Shown: positions 44,822 through 58,000, counted from the first letter of the stretch. The stretch: DNA of 64,000 nt from Xanthostigma xanthostigma (GCA_963575645.1 OY754465.1:46278401-46342400), one strand, 5' to 3'. Notes: generated by a model from the letters alone, not told the origin. Translations and numbers: made by a program.

Positions 44822-44895
44822 GGATTGGTAGCTCAGTGGTAGGATATTGGCATACCACGCGGCCGGCTCGGGTTCGATTACCGTCAGGTGCGCGC
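44822..44895 (+). other. tRNA-Gly-like module
   Basis: attggtagctcagtggtagg ... ccacgcggccggctcgggtt-cgattaccg parallels tRNA-Gly(GCC): attggtggttcagtggtaga ... ccacgcgggaggcccgggtt-cgattcccgg. The acceptor stem does not close (aggattg versus aggtgcg), so it is a tRNA-Gly pseudogene or captured pol III promoter inside the transposon. Confidence 0.65.
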
Positions 44896-45083
44896 AACAT
44901 TTTGTTTTTTTTATTATTTTTAAGTATACCTATTATGTATAAAAAATTTATTCGACTAATTTGTCAGAATAATACTTGACCTAAAAAAACAATATTTGTA
45001 GTATATAAACCTGCGAAAATTTTGTTGTCTGCTTGTGTTTTCTTATTTATTATTTACAGTAAATATGCAAAAAAATTAAAATT

Positions 45084-45314
45084 GTGTTACGAGAACACAT
45101 TACAGAAGTGAAACTTCTAGTTGCAAATCATACGATTGCATTTGGACAAGTGGAAAAAATGTGTTAGGAGATAGTTTCATGTTCAGATATTTCGTCTGCA
45201 CAAGTTAATCTGAACATGAAACTATCTCGTTACACATTTTTTTCCTTTGTCCAAATGCAATCGTATGGTTTGCAACTAGAAGTTTGACTTCTGTAATGCA
45301 TTCTCGTGTAACAC
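45084..45314. repeat. hairpin inside the TA-flanked element
   Basis: Arms 45084-45188 (gtgttacgagaacacattac, agaagtgaaacttctagttg, catacgattgcatttgga) and 45208-45314 are near-complete reverse complements around a 19-base loop. Confidence 0.92.
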
Positions 45315-45660
45315 ATTTTTCATTATTTCGCAGGTTTTTTTGCAACTGAGTGTATAATGTTAAAAAAGGCGTCACATCTGACAAGTGAATATTGTTGCAT
45401 TGTAAGCCACAACCTACTTAAATACTACACAATTCTTGATATGCACCATGGTTTGTATTGTGTAGCAAACATGCAAATTATACAAACATGCATGAAAATA
45501 ATTTATGCAAATGACCGGCGGCACGACAGGAAAACAAAACGTTACTCCACTGGCCATTACAACATCAGTTTCAATTACATAACAGAAAATGTGCGTCCAA
45601 TACCAATGCGTTGTTTCAGAGCGATTTATTATTTAACTTGAACTTTACTTAAAACATTTT

Positions 45661-45854
45661 TCAATAAATAAAATTATCGATTAATTTTTTAGACAAATAT
45701 ATTAACAAAAAATAATAATTTATACATTGACGTTTCGAAACGTCAATGTATTAATTATTATTATTTTTTGTGAATTACCTAATTTTTTGTCTGAAAAATT
45801 GGTCGATAATTTTATTTATTGAAGAATTTTAATCAGACGTTAATCAAAGATTTG
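45661..45854 (+). mobile_element. MITE of the 'aatcagacgttaatcaaaga' family, uninterrupted copy
   Basis: TIRs tcaataaataaaattatcga and its mirror (..tcgataattttatttattga) enclose a perfect 28-base palindrome at 45723-45750 (centre gacgtttcgaaacgtc). The flank gaattttaatcagacgttaa-tcaaagatttg follows. It serves as the pre-insertion form for the split copy at 38154-38705. Confidence 0.8.
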
Positions 45855-47543
45855 TTTACTTAAAACAATTGACGACCTAAATGGATACAGGTGTTAAGTC
45901 ACATTTTTTGAAAAAGTGGTCTTATTTACTTTTTGATTCCCCCGAGTAGTATTGTACTACCTTTTAACAAAATCATAATATCTAAAATTGGACATTCAAA
46001 AAAAAAGTACCAGTTTTTATATTTAGTTGATAAAATAAATAAATGTACTACTGTAAATACAAATTAGAATCTCTAGAGATCAAACTTTTTACAAATTAAA
46101 AATAAATCAAAATAATGATTACCAGGGGTCGCCCAGCGGTCGTAATTCATTAAAAATTTAAATTTGAAAGTTATTGAGGTTCTTTTGTCAATATATGAAT
46201 TTCTCCTGAATCGATTTTACCTATATTTATTCGTACACATCGTGACGAAACATATATTGTGGACTGCCTCTCATTAAAGCGAAGATAACGATGTATGTTT
46301 CATCACAATATGTACGCATTAACACACTCAAAACGGTACCAAACTTTTGTTTCCTTCCCGTATTTATCTATAGATATACATACCTACTTAATGAAAATCA
46401 AACGCTAACGGCAAAGTTTTAACTAAAAAGTTGCAGATCAAAACAGTTGATTGCAGTTTACTCGAAAATTTAGTTTTATTGACATAACACCTTTATCAGC
46501 GCAGGTCTTCAATTTGTGTAATGTTGAATTTCTGTACACATTTTTAAAGTAGCGAAAATATTATAATGAGTGTGTTCGTTAGTCTCTTATTTTTGAATAT
46601 TTCCATCAAAATGAAGGGAGACACATCAATTTGAGGGAAATCTTCTAAAGGAAACGAGTACGACAAATAACACATCCAATTAATTATTAGAGATGCGTTG
46701 ATCCATAGATAATTTATTTTTACCTAATACATCAATGAAAATGTTCATACTTTTTTAGTCACTAACTTTTTACATGTTTGAAATGAGTTTGTTTTTTTGA
46801 GTAAAATTTTTTTTTCTGATCAAGCGTGATCATACGGAAACTTTTGTTGGTTTACATGTAGATAACATTTCAACAGACAAAAAATCAAAGCAGTCATTAT
46901 GTGATTTTGTTTTTAACTGACTCCAAAAAAATGAGGTTATATCCTCGATGCGTATATATTTTTGTATGTATGTTCGGTCCTAACTTTTCAAGGGGTTAAC
47001 CGATTTGAAAAATTTCGACGCTGTTTTGTTTAGAATGTTTCCGGATTGGTACCATAATTTTTTTATAAAAATCGGTTCGGTCGTTTTTAACTGACTTCCC
47101 AAGCGTTGAATCATTTCCCTTTTAACGTTACAGAAAATTTCAAACAGATACATAACAAAAGAGAGTTTACTTCAAAAAATTTATATAGATTTAAAACTGC
47201 GTTTGATATTACCAACTGTTGATAAATCAACCGTGTAACGACTTGAGCTAATAGCTGTTCTTAATAGTCTAAGATCTGGTATTAGAAATATAATATACCC
47301 TCATCTATTTTTTGATGATGTCAAAAATTATATGTTAGATAATATATGTATATTATAAACATTGCTTAGCTAAATCGCGTACCGATGCTGTTACATTAAA
47401 TAAATTCTAATTAACTTTTTTGGATCAACTTCCCCGATTTGTTAATCATAAAAATCGAGCCTAAGATGAAAGAATATGACACAAGGAATTGGAAAAATAC
47501 AGGTTGCCTACTTTCCCCGCAGCCACTGGAATCAGTCGAAAGT
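45855..47543. other. gene-free DNA with a short repeat fragment
   Basis: 46915-47105 (ttttaactgactccaaaaaa ... gaggttatatcctcgatgcg ... cgatttgaaaaatttcgac) is a diverged relative of the common 'accgacttc ... ggaggaggtt' repeat. A similar middle phrase occurs at 39010-39060. No gene is supported. Confidence 0.5.
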
Positions 47544-47761
47544 TCTGGAAGTATCGAGAAACGAAGCTGGAGGATGTATAAGGCAGCGCAAACAGTGCAG
47601 ACAGTATATAGACAGTGTAACACAGCTTACAACTATTTACAAGGTATGTTTATGTGGATGATCTTTACCACTGTACTCAGTTACACTGTCTAAAGTCTAT
47701 ACTGTCTGCACTGTTCGCGCGGCCTTATATCTCTTCAACCGCGTTTCTCGATACTTCCAGA
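47544..47761. repeat. inverted repeat with ~80-bp arms
   Basis: Arms 47544-47621 (tctggaagtatcgagaaacg, ataaggc, aacagtgcagacagtata, gacagtgtaac) and 47680-47761 are reverse complements with several mismatches around a 58-base loop. The opposite-strand frames overlapping here are mirror artefacts. Confidence 0.88.
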
Positions 47762-49832
47762 CGTTTCTGCATTATAAAGGTTGCCCTTAAGTCTTTATTA
47801 ATTGTCTGCATTGATGCTAATTCACATAGACTTTGTGAAGTGTTTTATCTACTAATAGGAAATCTGACGGTGGTCTCTCCGTCTATGTAACCATACACGC
47901 TCTTTCAAAGCTATTTAGATTTTAATTAATGTACATGAATAAATGAATTTTATTCGGTTGGACATATTCAAACGCTCTTTTGATGCTTTAGAATACGTAC
48001 TATCGTTATTCATTGCAGCGAAATGTCGTCTACTTTAGTTGATATGTAAATCCACTGAAGCAATAATTTTGAGACGTTTCTATTTAGCTAATGGTCACAT
48101 TCACCGAGCGTAAGTAGTTATTTATTCGGTTCATTTGTTCTTCAGGTAACTATTCCTCCGAATAAATAGCGATAATTCAATTCATCAACCTTAATTATAT
48201 TGAACAGGATTACCTTAATCATGTTTACTTCAGGTATAAATCTGTTCTGTCTTTCTTTCAGAGTATACATTTTTATTCGCCTGATAAAATAATAATGACT
48301 GCCACATACATCATAATACCTAACCTATAAACGTATATTATATCTAAAATTTGCTCTTCTGAATTTATTTATGTGTTGCTTATTAACCTTTAGTGAAGTG
48401 TACAGTTGTAAAACATTAAAGTTAGTGGAAGTTTTGTGTGCAATTGGGTTAGGATAAAACATTATTATTTTGAGATTTTTTTTTTATGTTTACACTAACG
48501 CCATCGGTCGGATTTTTGGATGTACGTGAAAATATTCAACAAAAAAAGCAAGGAGTATATAGAGTATATATTTATTCTTTAACTAATTTTTCTATCTGAT
48601 AATTTGCTTGGTGAATTGAAAGTAAATCTTATTTTAACGAAATTTAAATTTGTTCCAAGACCAGTAACTTCTATCTTTAATAGTGTTCGTTGAATACGGG
48701 CATAAATAAAATAAACAAATCTATCTGAAGATATAAAAAAAATTCTACATAAGCGATTTTACCTTTTAACTAAAAATGTATATTCAGATTTTTAAAAGTT
48801 TGAAACATTAAAGCTATTATAGCGCCACCTATCATCGTATTTTTTGACACAGACAAAATATGGACTATTTATTTAATGCGCTGCAATTTTTTATAAAGCT
48901 GTTAAAATTATACGTTTCTCTAAAATGTTTTCCAGAAACTCAACAAAGCTTTTAAAATTTAACTATGTTTACTATTTTTAATTATAAACGTGGTGTTTCC
49001 TAAATTTTGATTATTATATACACTACACTGACCGAAAGTGTGATACTTTGCTCTTCGCGCCATGATGCCTAAATATCACACTTTCAGCCCTTGTGGTGTA
49101 ATATACTATGTTCTAGTAATTATAATGATTATAATGTTTAACAGTGTATATATTTGGATTTTTATCGCGTCCATATTCATTAAATTAGTATGTAGGATAT
49201 TGGATATTTGAATCAGAAAATAAATAGATGTCAATTTTCAAATTTTGTCTGAGAAACAAATCAACGAAACTTTGCAAAATTGAAAATTCTAGGTTTCCAA
49301 GTACCCAATATCCTGCATAAATACTAATATTTTTAGATTACACTGTTACTGTACAATTCATTATAAACATGCGAAAAAAATTTATTCAGTAATTCAACAA
49401 CAATTATGTCGATCTTCATAAAAACACATGTTTGATTTGCAGAGAACGTGTTTTCAGTAACTCATTAATATTCAGTTAATTAAAGAGATAATTTAATTAC
49501 TAATGATTGATGAATGTTAATAATTACATTAAGCCGGAATCGACAGATGGTATCAGATAATATAATGATGCTGTGTATATTTCGTGATTTTGATAAAACG
49601 CCGCATGATGAATAGAATACGACGTAGCAGGGCATAGAGTTAAATTATTTCGAAATGCTCCGTTTAAAGTGAGAATTATATTTTATCTATTCTATTCAAT
49701 TGATATTTAATAATGTTGATATTTGGAATAGAATAGAATAATAATTTATTGCTAAGGCAATCGGACCAGATTCAATCCATACGGATTGATCTTCCATCTG
49801 TCCATATAATTACATAAAAGTAACATAAAAAC
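47762..49832. other. AT-rich DNA with one inverted repeat
   Basis: An imperfect fold-back at 49187-49328 (ttagtatgtaggatattgg / ccaatatcctgcataaatac-taa) is the only structure noted. There is no gene. Confidence 0.5.
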
Positions 49833-50483
49833 AAAAATTGGTTGTCTGTAAAGTCGGTTTACGGACGATAGTTTTACGTGATAACGTATTCCGTAATACA
49901 TAACCTAAACCTCCCAAAATTTGGTTTCAATCCGCTTATCCTTGGTGTCGGAATGATAAGAAATGTCAAAAGTGACGTTTGCAACTGTCAAAGTATTATG
50001 TTCTAATAATAATTAGTTATTCCAATACTTAACTTAGAAGGCGTTGCATTTCACAAAATACTAATGTCAAAAAATTGAATTAAACATTAGAAATGCAGCC
50101 GTTTTCATGTTAAGACAAGACATACGTTATTTTCTAATTTCCATGTACGGCAAACAAAGACAACCGACCGCGTCGCGCCATGCATTAGACAACATTGCAT
50201 TTATACAGCTATTTTTCTATATAAATTTGTATAAAAAAACTGTTTAGGCAAATTCTGTTATACGAAATCTATGTAAAATGTTCTCCTCTTTCGCTTAAGA
50301 CTGATCTGATTTAAATTGAGCGAGAAATTAGCAAAAAGCACGCACAGGGTCAGGCGGAACGTTACGCGTTAGGAACGTTACGTTAGGAACGTTACGACCG
50401 TTACACTTTTTCGTGCATGCAGCCGGTGTTTTATCAATTTATAAGATTGGTGATTCATCAATTTATAAGACGTTATCACGTCA
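49833..50483 (+). repeat. dispersed repeat 'ggttgtctgtaaagtcgg', copy 2
   Basis: The outer blocks are as at 2664-2880, with a longer middle. Within it, gttaggaacgttacg-type units are repeated (50357-50403), and tcatcaatttataaga occurs twice (50433-50472), showing small tandem expansions relative to copy 1. The start of the middle (cctcccaaaatttggtttca-atccgcttatcc) resembles the 14621 repeat family. Confidence 0.75.
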
Positions 50484-51440
50484 ATAAAAATTAAAAAAAG
50501 ATTAAATATTGTCTTAAGTAAGTAGTAATTTATAATAAATTGCTACCTGAATTTCGGTGTTATTGTTATGCTATAAATTTTATTGCAGTAACCAAAATCG
50601 ATTGTTATAGAAATTTATAAAAGAGGAACTGTTGCACTGCTTGTTGTCAACGTTTCTACCTGCTTGTTTACTTCACTTGTTTGTACTAAAGAATTTTGAA
50701 AGACTAGCTTCATTATTAAAAATGTTCTATTTCAAGAACAAAATTCACTATAACGAAATTTTTAGAAATGATTCAGATTAAGAAAACAATTGTTAATTTC
50801 AAAAGTGGCACAAATAGTTTATAATAATAGTCCTATTTTTCTGATATTCTATCGGTAAATTATATTAATTAAAATTTTTAAAAATTGTTGATCTGGAAGA
50901 GTATTTGTGAATAAACTTAAAATAATATTTTTTATCGATCTTGAAATAAGTATTTTCACAAAGGAGATAGGTAAATTTTTTTCGCCTATCACATGGACAC
51001 GAAAAAAAATATCTTAATCAAACTTCTCTTCTGTATTTGTTTATATATACTTAAAAATATGGTCTTTATGTTTATATAATAGATTTGCTTGAAAAATATA
51101 ACAGTAAATCATAAGCTCTACAAAAGAAGCGTTTTTGCCTTTTTTAAAACACTTTCGACGTTTTTTTTTATTTCAGTAAGAAGCGTTCCAGGAACGACAA
51201 TTATTTGACGTAATATTAAATAATTTTACTCAAGCTAACATATTATTTTTAGTTCACTGATAAGCGAAAAACTAGCTCTTATCTACCCACCTCCATTGAA
51301 ATATTCTTATCATAGTTTCTATTACAAATTCGCAAACCTCTAGTCAGATCTGACAACTGTTAAAAGTAAAAAAACGAAATTAATTTTCACATAGTATTAT
51401 TATTAAGATAGAATAAACAAAAGTGTGAATTCGTATAGAC
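50484..51440. other. featureless AT-rich DNA
   Basis: No repeat, RNA gene or coding sequence is recognised. Confidence 0.5.
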
Positions 51441-51968
51441 CAGTGATTCCCAAAGTGGTCTATATCGACCCCCAGGGGTCGACGACCACTTGCAAGGGGT
51501 CCATGTCAGCGGGAAAAAATAGGGGTCATGAAATGAAAATGGGGTCAACGATAGTGAATCTCCTACCAAAAAAAGATACAAACTGGACATCGTTAACCGA
51601 AGAGATTTAAGATTAAATCTAACTAAATTGATGCCAAATGCTGAAAATTTATTATTAAAGCATCAGGTTCATCCCTCACACTAAAAGCATTTTTTTTGCT
51701 TAGTTATTTTGTGTAACAGAAAGTAAATTTTAATTTGATTCGTTTAATTTGAATCTAATTAATAAATGTATAAAACTAAACATTTCACACTACATTTCAC
51801 TACCGTCATAAATTTAAATCGTTCAAAGTGAGTAGCACTATATCGGTTATCAAAAATACATTTGAAATTAATGAATTTGCAAAAAATCAATATCAGATAA
51901 GCAGGGCAGCGGGTCTACCCAAAAACATGGCAAGTAATCTACGAGACAAAAAAGTTTGGGGACCTCTG
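51441..51968. mobile_element. hAT-like non-autonomous element with perfect 8-bp duplication
   Basis: The left end CAGTGATTCCCAAAGTGG and right end (reverse strand) CAGAGGTCCCCAAACTTT are hAT-type TIRs. The flanks GTATAGAC at 51433-51440 and 51969-51976 are identical. Near the left end, gacccccaggggtcgacgac is typical of subterminal hAT sequence. The length is 528 bp, with no transposase frame. The two small frames on opposite strands at the left end are not genes. About 590 bases of plain AT-rich DNA follow. Confidence 0.92.
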
Positions 51969-52567
51969 GTATAGACAATGGGGCAGATGAAAAAGCTTAG
52001 TAAAAATAGGCACGAATTTTCTCTTGGCAGTTTCTTCACTTTTGAGCTTTTTACATATTAAATAAATGTTTAATTTAACGTAACTTCCTAAAAAAATTCA
52101 CTTTATAAGTCTCTATAGATTTGTTTTTTTTTTATTTTTGTTTGACTGTTTTTTATACTCAAGTGTATAATAATCAGTTTTAAATGGAATACTCGTAATC
52201 CATTAATTTGAACGATTTAAAATCTCGCCTTCGCAATGTACCAATTTTTATTTTGCCAGTGTATTCATTTATTTTGTAAACCGAGTGCTCTTAACAATCA
52301 AATCTCACAGGACTTGGGACCCGGTTATTACTTTGTCAGTATGTTTTTATTTTCTTTTGTACATGCGTGTAACTAATGTCGAGCACCCTTAATAAGCTAA
52401 CGGGTTATTCACTGTGTTCAAATCACATCGTCATGTATGTAACACGCATCCACTGAACTGAACTCAACACTTGAATAGTTCAAGAACTAGTGATAAAAAA
52501 TTGCATTAATTTAGTAAATACTGATAATTTTTTGAGATTGACTAATATTTAAGGCGCTTTAAAAGGT

Positions 52568-52863
52568 GTAAAAAAATTCCAGCCAATTGGGTGACGGGAC
52601 CATTCCAACTTCAAAAATAATGACATTTGATATAGTAGAATAATCATATTTGCATACCAAACATCCTCCCAAAATTTGATTTCAATCCGCTCATCCGTTT
52701 GACCTGTATCGTGTTCACAGACTAACAGACGGACAGAGTTTTTTCCAAAAATATGTTTTTTGGATTCGGGGACCTCAAAACGGAAAGATATTGTAAAATT
52801 TTTGAAAAATGATTTTTTACCTAAACTAGTAACATTCCCCACTTGTGGGTTGGAATGGTAAAA
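52568..52863 (+). repeat. dispersed repeat 'ccgtttgacctgtatc', copy 3 (internally deleted)
   Basis: It matches both outer parts of 14621-15239 and the reverse of 61003-61671, but lacks about 370 central bases. The junction is near 52635-52650. Confidence 0.82.
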
Positions 52864-53048
52864 TCTGCAGCCATACGACAGACCGCCTCTTCTATTGCTG
52901 GGGCCAATGATTACATTACGGTTGGTCTTTACCTTGTAGGGGCCGTGACTCCAGGACTGTAAGTCTCCATTCTATTTCCCAATCGAATGTACACATTCGA
53001 ATTAGGTACATTCAATTTTCAAAGTACATTTCACTAATGAAATGTAAG

Positions 53049-53311
53049 TTCAAAAACTAAAACCCGACTACTGAAAAGTATGAAACAAGATAATATTCTC
53101 ATCTGGGGATAGCCGTGGTTATATGCCACGTACCCTAACAAAACATTATATTTAAACAGTAGTAAGCGATCATAAGCTCTAGGGCAAAGTGCATCACGCT
53201 ATACATCTAGAGGGGCCTCATATATATGAGATGGCATACGACGACGGCTATCTTCAGATGAGAATATTAACTTGTTTCATACTTTTCAGTAGTCGGGTTT
53301 TAGTTTTTGAA
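53049..53311. repeat. fold-back element with 69-bp arms
   Basis: Arms 53049-53117 (ttcaaaaactaaaacccgac, tactgaaaagtatgaaacaa, gataatattctcatctgggg, atagccgt) and 53243-53311 are nearly perfect mirrors, and the 125-base loop is unpaired. Non-coding. Confidence 0.9.
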
Positions 53312-54466
53312 TTTATCTTTTATTTGTTTTAAATTTGCTCACCCCTGGGACCAAAATTCAAAAATAAATGTAGCCTATGTTACCCGGACCATAATAACGA
53401 ATCGATTGACACCTTATTTATCAAAATCGGATGAATAGCTTAGGTGCTACGGTAAAACATCCGTAAATACAAACATACTTATAGACTGCTAAACTCATTA
53501 TTCTTTCTTTTGGCTTCGCCACAGTCGGGTAAAAAAGATACTTTATATCTATGAAAATATTCATATATTTTTAACCATTTTTATTACCATCATATGCTTT
53601 GCTTTAATGAATTTGGACTTAAGTCGGCCACACCCGTACCTGCATACTTGTCAAGTATACATGCGCTTGACGTTTGATCAAGTTTGCATGACCGTGTGTG
53701 TGATGATTTTACTCAAATATTTTGACTTGACTGCCGAACGAATTTTCATTATTTCAAATTTGTATTACAAATAATTACAATGCATTTTTTACACACAGTG
53801 TATTCTTTTAATCAATGAACGTTCTTTGAATGCATTTTTCGAGTAAGATACTTTGCTGCTCTCGTTAGGTGTACCTTGAGAGGGGAAAAGTTATTCCATG
53901 GTTTATAATAGCATATATTCAGAGTTTTCTAGTTATACTCGAGGACGAATCCAAATAAACAAACAAATATACAGACGAAACCTCTATTTTTATGTGTAAT
54001 CCATAAAAATATAACGTTTGCATTCAAGTCGAAATCAATTGCAAATTCGAGTTCAGTGAAGCAAACATTATCAAAGCAAGGGAGGCGGCCGGCATTTGGT
54101 TTTATTACATCGAACGCACCGCAATAACTCCGGTTACAAGTGCCTGCGGCAGACATTAATGTCCATATGCTTATTTGCATATTGTATTATGTATACCTGT
54201 ACCTGATTTAAGCCATAATCTGTAACAAGGTCAGGTTTCGGCAATCAAAATTATTATACAACAAATTATAAATCATTTATGCGTGAACTGAAGATCTAGA
54301 GCAATTTATAGTCGACAAATATAGCTTTGGGCTATTAATGTTTTAACCAGATTTAGAGGTTCGCCATTAAGGTCGTACATGTTTTCTTCAATTTAAAGTA
54401 AATTAATCAGCGTTCACGCAATGGTTATACTTGATTTTTATAGTATATCCAAACCGATACATCAAA
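53312..54466. other. gene-free DNA with a common repeat phrase
   Basis: 53370-53540 (tagcctatgttacccggacc ... aaaatcggatgaatagctta ... ttcttttggcttcgccacag) is a widespread degraded insect repeat phrase. The remainder up to the BEL/Pao target site has no supported feature. Confidence 0.5.
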
Positions 54467-54471
54467 AGAGT

Positions 54472-54842
54472 TGTTTTAGCCAATTATTTTTAGTGGACTG
54501 TATTTTTTTTTGAAATAATATATTTTGTGACTTACCAAAAAATGGGTTGACTGCACCGATGATTTAGCTTTATCACTAGGAAGGGAAAAAAGAAAGGAAA
54601 AAAGCCAACTCCCCGATATAAGTAGTCATTCACTAACAAAACCAAAATTTACAACAAAACGAGCACTTTCAAAGACTCTTTTTAACTGCGTCGCGAATCA
54701 ACTGCATACAGTCGCGATTCGACTGCAACTTACTACATAACTGTACAAAAAAAAAATACTTGTCACATTTAGACCCACTTGGCCATCTATCAATTGATAT
54801 AAGAAATTAACCTTAAACCCAAACCTTTTAGTGGCGTCAACA
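54472..54842 (-). repeat. 3' LTR of the BEL/Pao element
   Basis: 371 bp, no difference from 60627-60997 found on reading both side by side. In the element's sense it begins TGTTGACGCC and ends GGCTAAAACA. It contains a pair of related 12-mers (tcgcgaatcaac / tcgcgattcgac). Confidence 0.96.
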
Positions 54843-54853
54843 CACCCCCCCGC
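54843..54853 (-). other. polypurine tract (plus-strand primer)
   Basis: Directly upstream of the 3' LTR in the element's sense, the strand reads GGCGGGGGGGTG just before TGTTGACG, the expected place and composition for a PPT, though interrupted by one C and a T. Confidence 0.7.
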
Positions 54854-55001
54854 CTGAAGGATTATTTTCAGACCAGGATAAACAAACAAACAAAATTTAT
54901 CTTATTTAAATTAACTAACAAAATAATATATTTCCATCTTAAAATAAAAAATTATATAGCTAAATAATTTGCTGGTTGGTGATTATAACAATAATGAAAT
55001 A

Positions 55002-58000
55002 TTATTGCGTAGGCAGTGGGCACAAACGCACCACTGGTCTTTTATAAATTCCAGTTTTCGTTTTAACATTTACGACTCTAACAATATTATCTTTAGAACT
55101 GGGGAACACAGCATCCACAATTCCAACCGGCCAATGAAGGGGCGGAACATTATCCTGTTTTATAAGAACTAACATTCCTACCTCAATGGGCGAACTTAAG
55201 ACATGCCATTTTTGACGTACCTGCAACTGCGTTAGATAGTCATTTTTCCAACGAATCCAAAATTGTTGCACCAAATGATCCAACAAACGTTTTCTATTCA
55301 AAAGATCTTTAGGAGGGTCGGGCAACTCAGGGGCAGGTAGTGAAGTTAATGGAGTAAGCGTTAAGAAATGAGCCGGTGTCAGCGGAGAAGGATCCGAAGG
55401 ATCAGTACTTAACCACGACAAAGGCCTCGAATTCAAAATCGCCTCAATTTGAACTAAAACCGTGTTAAACTCCTCGTATGACAAGATTTGTGAACCGATA
55501 ACCTTATACAAGTGAGTTTTTACTGCCTTGATTTGCGACTCCCAAACACCTGAAAAATGTGGGCTCAGCGGCGGCTGAAATTTCCAAACAATCTTACGAT
55601 GTGCTAACTCTATCTCAAAAGCATTTTTATATTCATCCGAATTCAATAAACGATACAATTCATTAATTTCATTCTTTGCACCAACGAAATTTGTGCCGCA
55701 GTCCGAATAAATGACTGAACAAGCACCTCGACGGGATAAAAATCTTTTAAACGCTGCCAAAAACATATCCGTAGATAAACTCGATACGAGCTCAAGGTGT
55801 AGAGCTTTTGTGGTTAGACAAACAAAAAGACACAAATAAGCCTTTTGGCTTCTTATACCACGATTTCTAGTCATAGTAATAAAAAATGGTCCGGCCATAT
55901 CAACACCAACATGCAAAAATGGTTTGGCTTCCGTTACTCGTACGGCAGGCAAATCAGCCATCTTAGGAAATGTTTCCTTTGGGTTGAGCCTAAAACAGTG
56001 ATTACATTTGCCTAAACGAAAACGCACCTTATTACGAGCACCAATTATCCAATACCTTTGACGTAGTATTGACAAGACTAACGAAGGACCTGTATGTAAA
56101 TTTTGACGATGGCATTGATCTATCAAAAGGTTAACAAAATGGTCGTTTTCTGGTAGAAGTAACGGATGTTGCCTGTCCAATTCTAAGTTAGCATTACCCA
56201 ATCTCCCACCCACTCTAATTAAATCATCTTGTACAAAGGGGCTTAAAGCGCGAAGATGAGGGGAAACTAATTTCCGTTTTTCTAATAACAAAAATTCCGA
56301 ACTAAAATGATGCTGTTGAACTATTTTTACTAAAGTTAATTCAGCTTTCTCTAAATCGCTCGCAGTAATTGCTCCCGATGACGACAAAATTTTAAGAAAT
56401 CTTAAAACATAAACTGTTGAGCGAACTAATTTGTTCCATGACGAACAACGACTAATAAGATCATACAAAGGGTGATTATATTTTGTTATCAAGAATGAAA
56501 CCACTCTCTGTTCGGGCAAATTTGATACATTCAGCATTGAAATCGGTTTTATAGGCCATTCTGAAACGTCTTGTTTTAACCAATCTGGTCCAGATGCCCA
56601 ATATTTCATTGCCATGAACTGCGAAGGTTTCATGCCACGCGAAAGAGAATCACTAATATTGTTTTGCCCTTCAATATGAAACCAATTTTGCGACACAACT
56701 AATATTTGAATCTGAGATACTCGATTCGCCACGAATGTTTGCCATTTGTACGGAGGAGCTGCTATCCAATTAAGAGCAACAGCTGAATCGGAAAGAGCGT
56801 ATTCTCCATCTATCGCGACTCGAGAACCCAGTGTAGTTTTTACCAAATGCAACAGCTTAGCCAACAAACTCGCTGCACACAATTCCAATCTAGGTATGGA
56901 TTGCACTTTCATGGGTGCTACTTTAGTTTTTGCGCAAACCAAATTAACAAACACCTCATTATCAGGCGTAGTTGATTTTAAGTACACCAATGCACCATAC
57001 GATTCCAAACAAGCGTCACAAAACCCAATTAACACTACTTTACTGTTTCCAACAACTCCCAAATGTCTAGGAATTTTAAATTTATCTAATAGCGGTAGTT
57101 CCGCTTGCACTTGTCTCCACTGATTCGAAATATCCCATGTGGGAACCTCGTCCCATTCTAACTTTAGGATCCATAATTTTTTAATTAAAAGTTTAATTAA
57201 TAACACAATAGGCGCCAAAAAACCTAATGGATCAAATAATCTGGCAATGGTCGATAGCATATTACGCTTTGTGCAATCTCTAAGCTCGATTCGAATGTTA
57301 AAAGTAAAATTATCCGAATTAGGATACCATTGAAGGCCCAAAACCTTCAAGCCATCATTGTCGAAATTGACTATTTTAGGTGAACGTTCCGTATTCGGAA
57401 TTTCATCAAGCAATTCTTTTGAATTGACTGCCCACTTTGTGAGTTTAAAATTTCCTGATTCAAGTAAATCAACTAATTGTTTATATAAAAGTTTAGCTTC
57501 ATCCAACGAACTTACACTCGAAATGTAATCATCCATAAAAAAATCACGTTTTACTACTTGCGCTGCCTGTGGATAGTTTTTGGCTTCATCTGTAGCTAAC
57601 TGTCTGAGCGTTCTCAGGGCTAAGAAAGGCGAGCTTTTCACCCCAAAACTGACTGTGTTTAAAGAGTAAATTTCTAAATTTTCTTCTTTTGAAAAACGCC
57701 ACAGAATCTGCTGAAACCGTCTATGGTCAGGATGCATACTTATACGTAAGTACATACGACTTATATCAGCAGTAAACGCAATAGGAAACAATCGAAAATT
57801 CAAAAATAAATCAAATACATCCAACTGTAATTTCTCACCTGTATATAACAAATCGTTTAGGGACAACTGCGCAGTTGTTTTGCAACTAGCATCAAAAACA
57901 CATCTAATAGGGGTAGATACACTATCTTGTTTTAACACGGCGTGATGCGGAATAAAATAATTCGGAGTATTATGCAACTCAGAACTCTCTACACGTGATA

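Larger units (their letters stand above)
44349..45352. mobile_element. TA-flanked TIR element (Tc1/mariner-like MITE), 1004 bp, with tRNA-like modules
   Basis: The left end CACTCAGGTGCAAAAAAAC and (reverse strand) right end CACTCAGTTGCAAAAAAAC differ by one base and are each bordered by TA, fitting an IS630/Tc1/mariner-type insertion. There is no transposase frame. The interior holds a minus-strand tRNA-like module (44645-44725), a plus-strand tRNA-Gly-like module (44822-44895) and a 230-bp hairpin (45084-45314). Confidence 0.78.

Noticed and set aside
44822-44895. Functional tRNA-Gly gene
   Set aside because: The acceptor stem does not pair and the sequence lies inside a TIR element, so it is called tRNA-like only.
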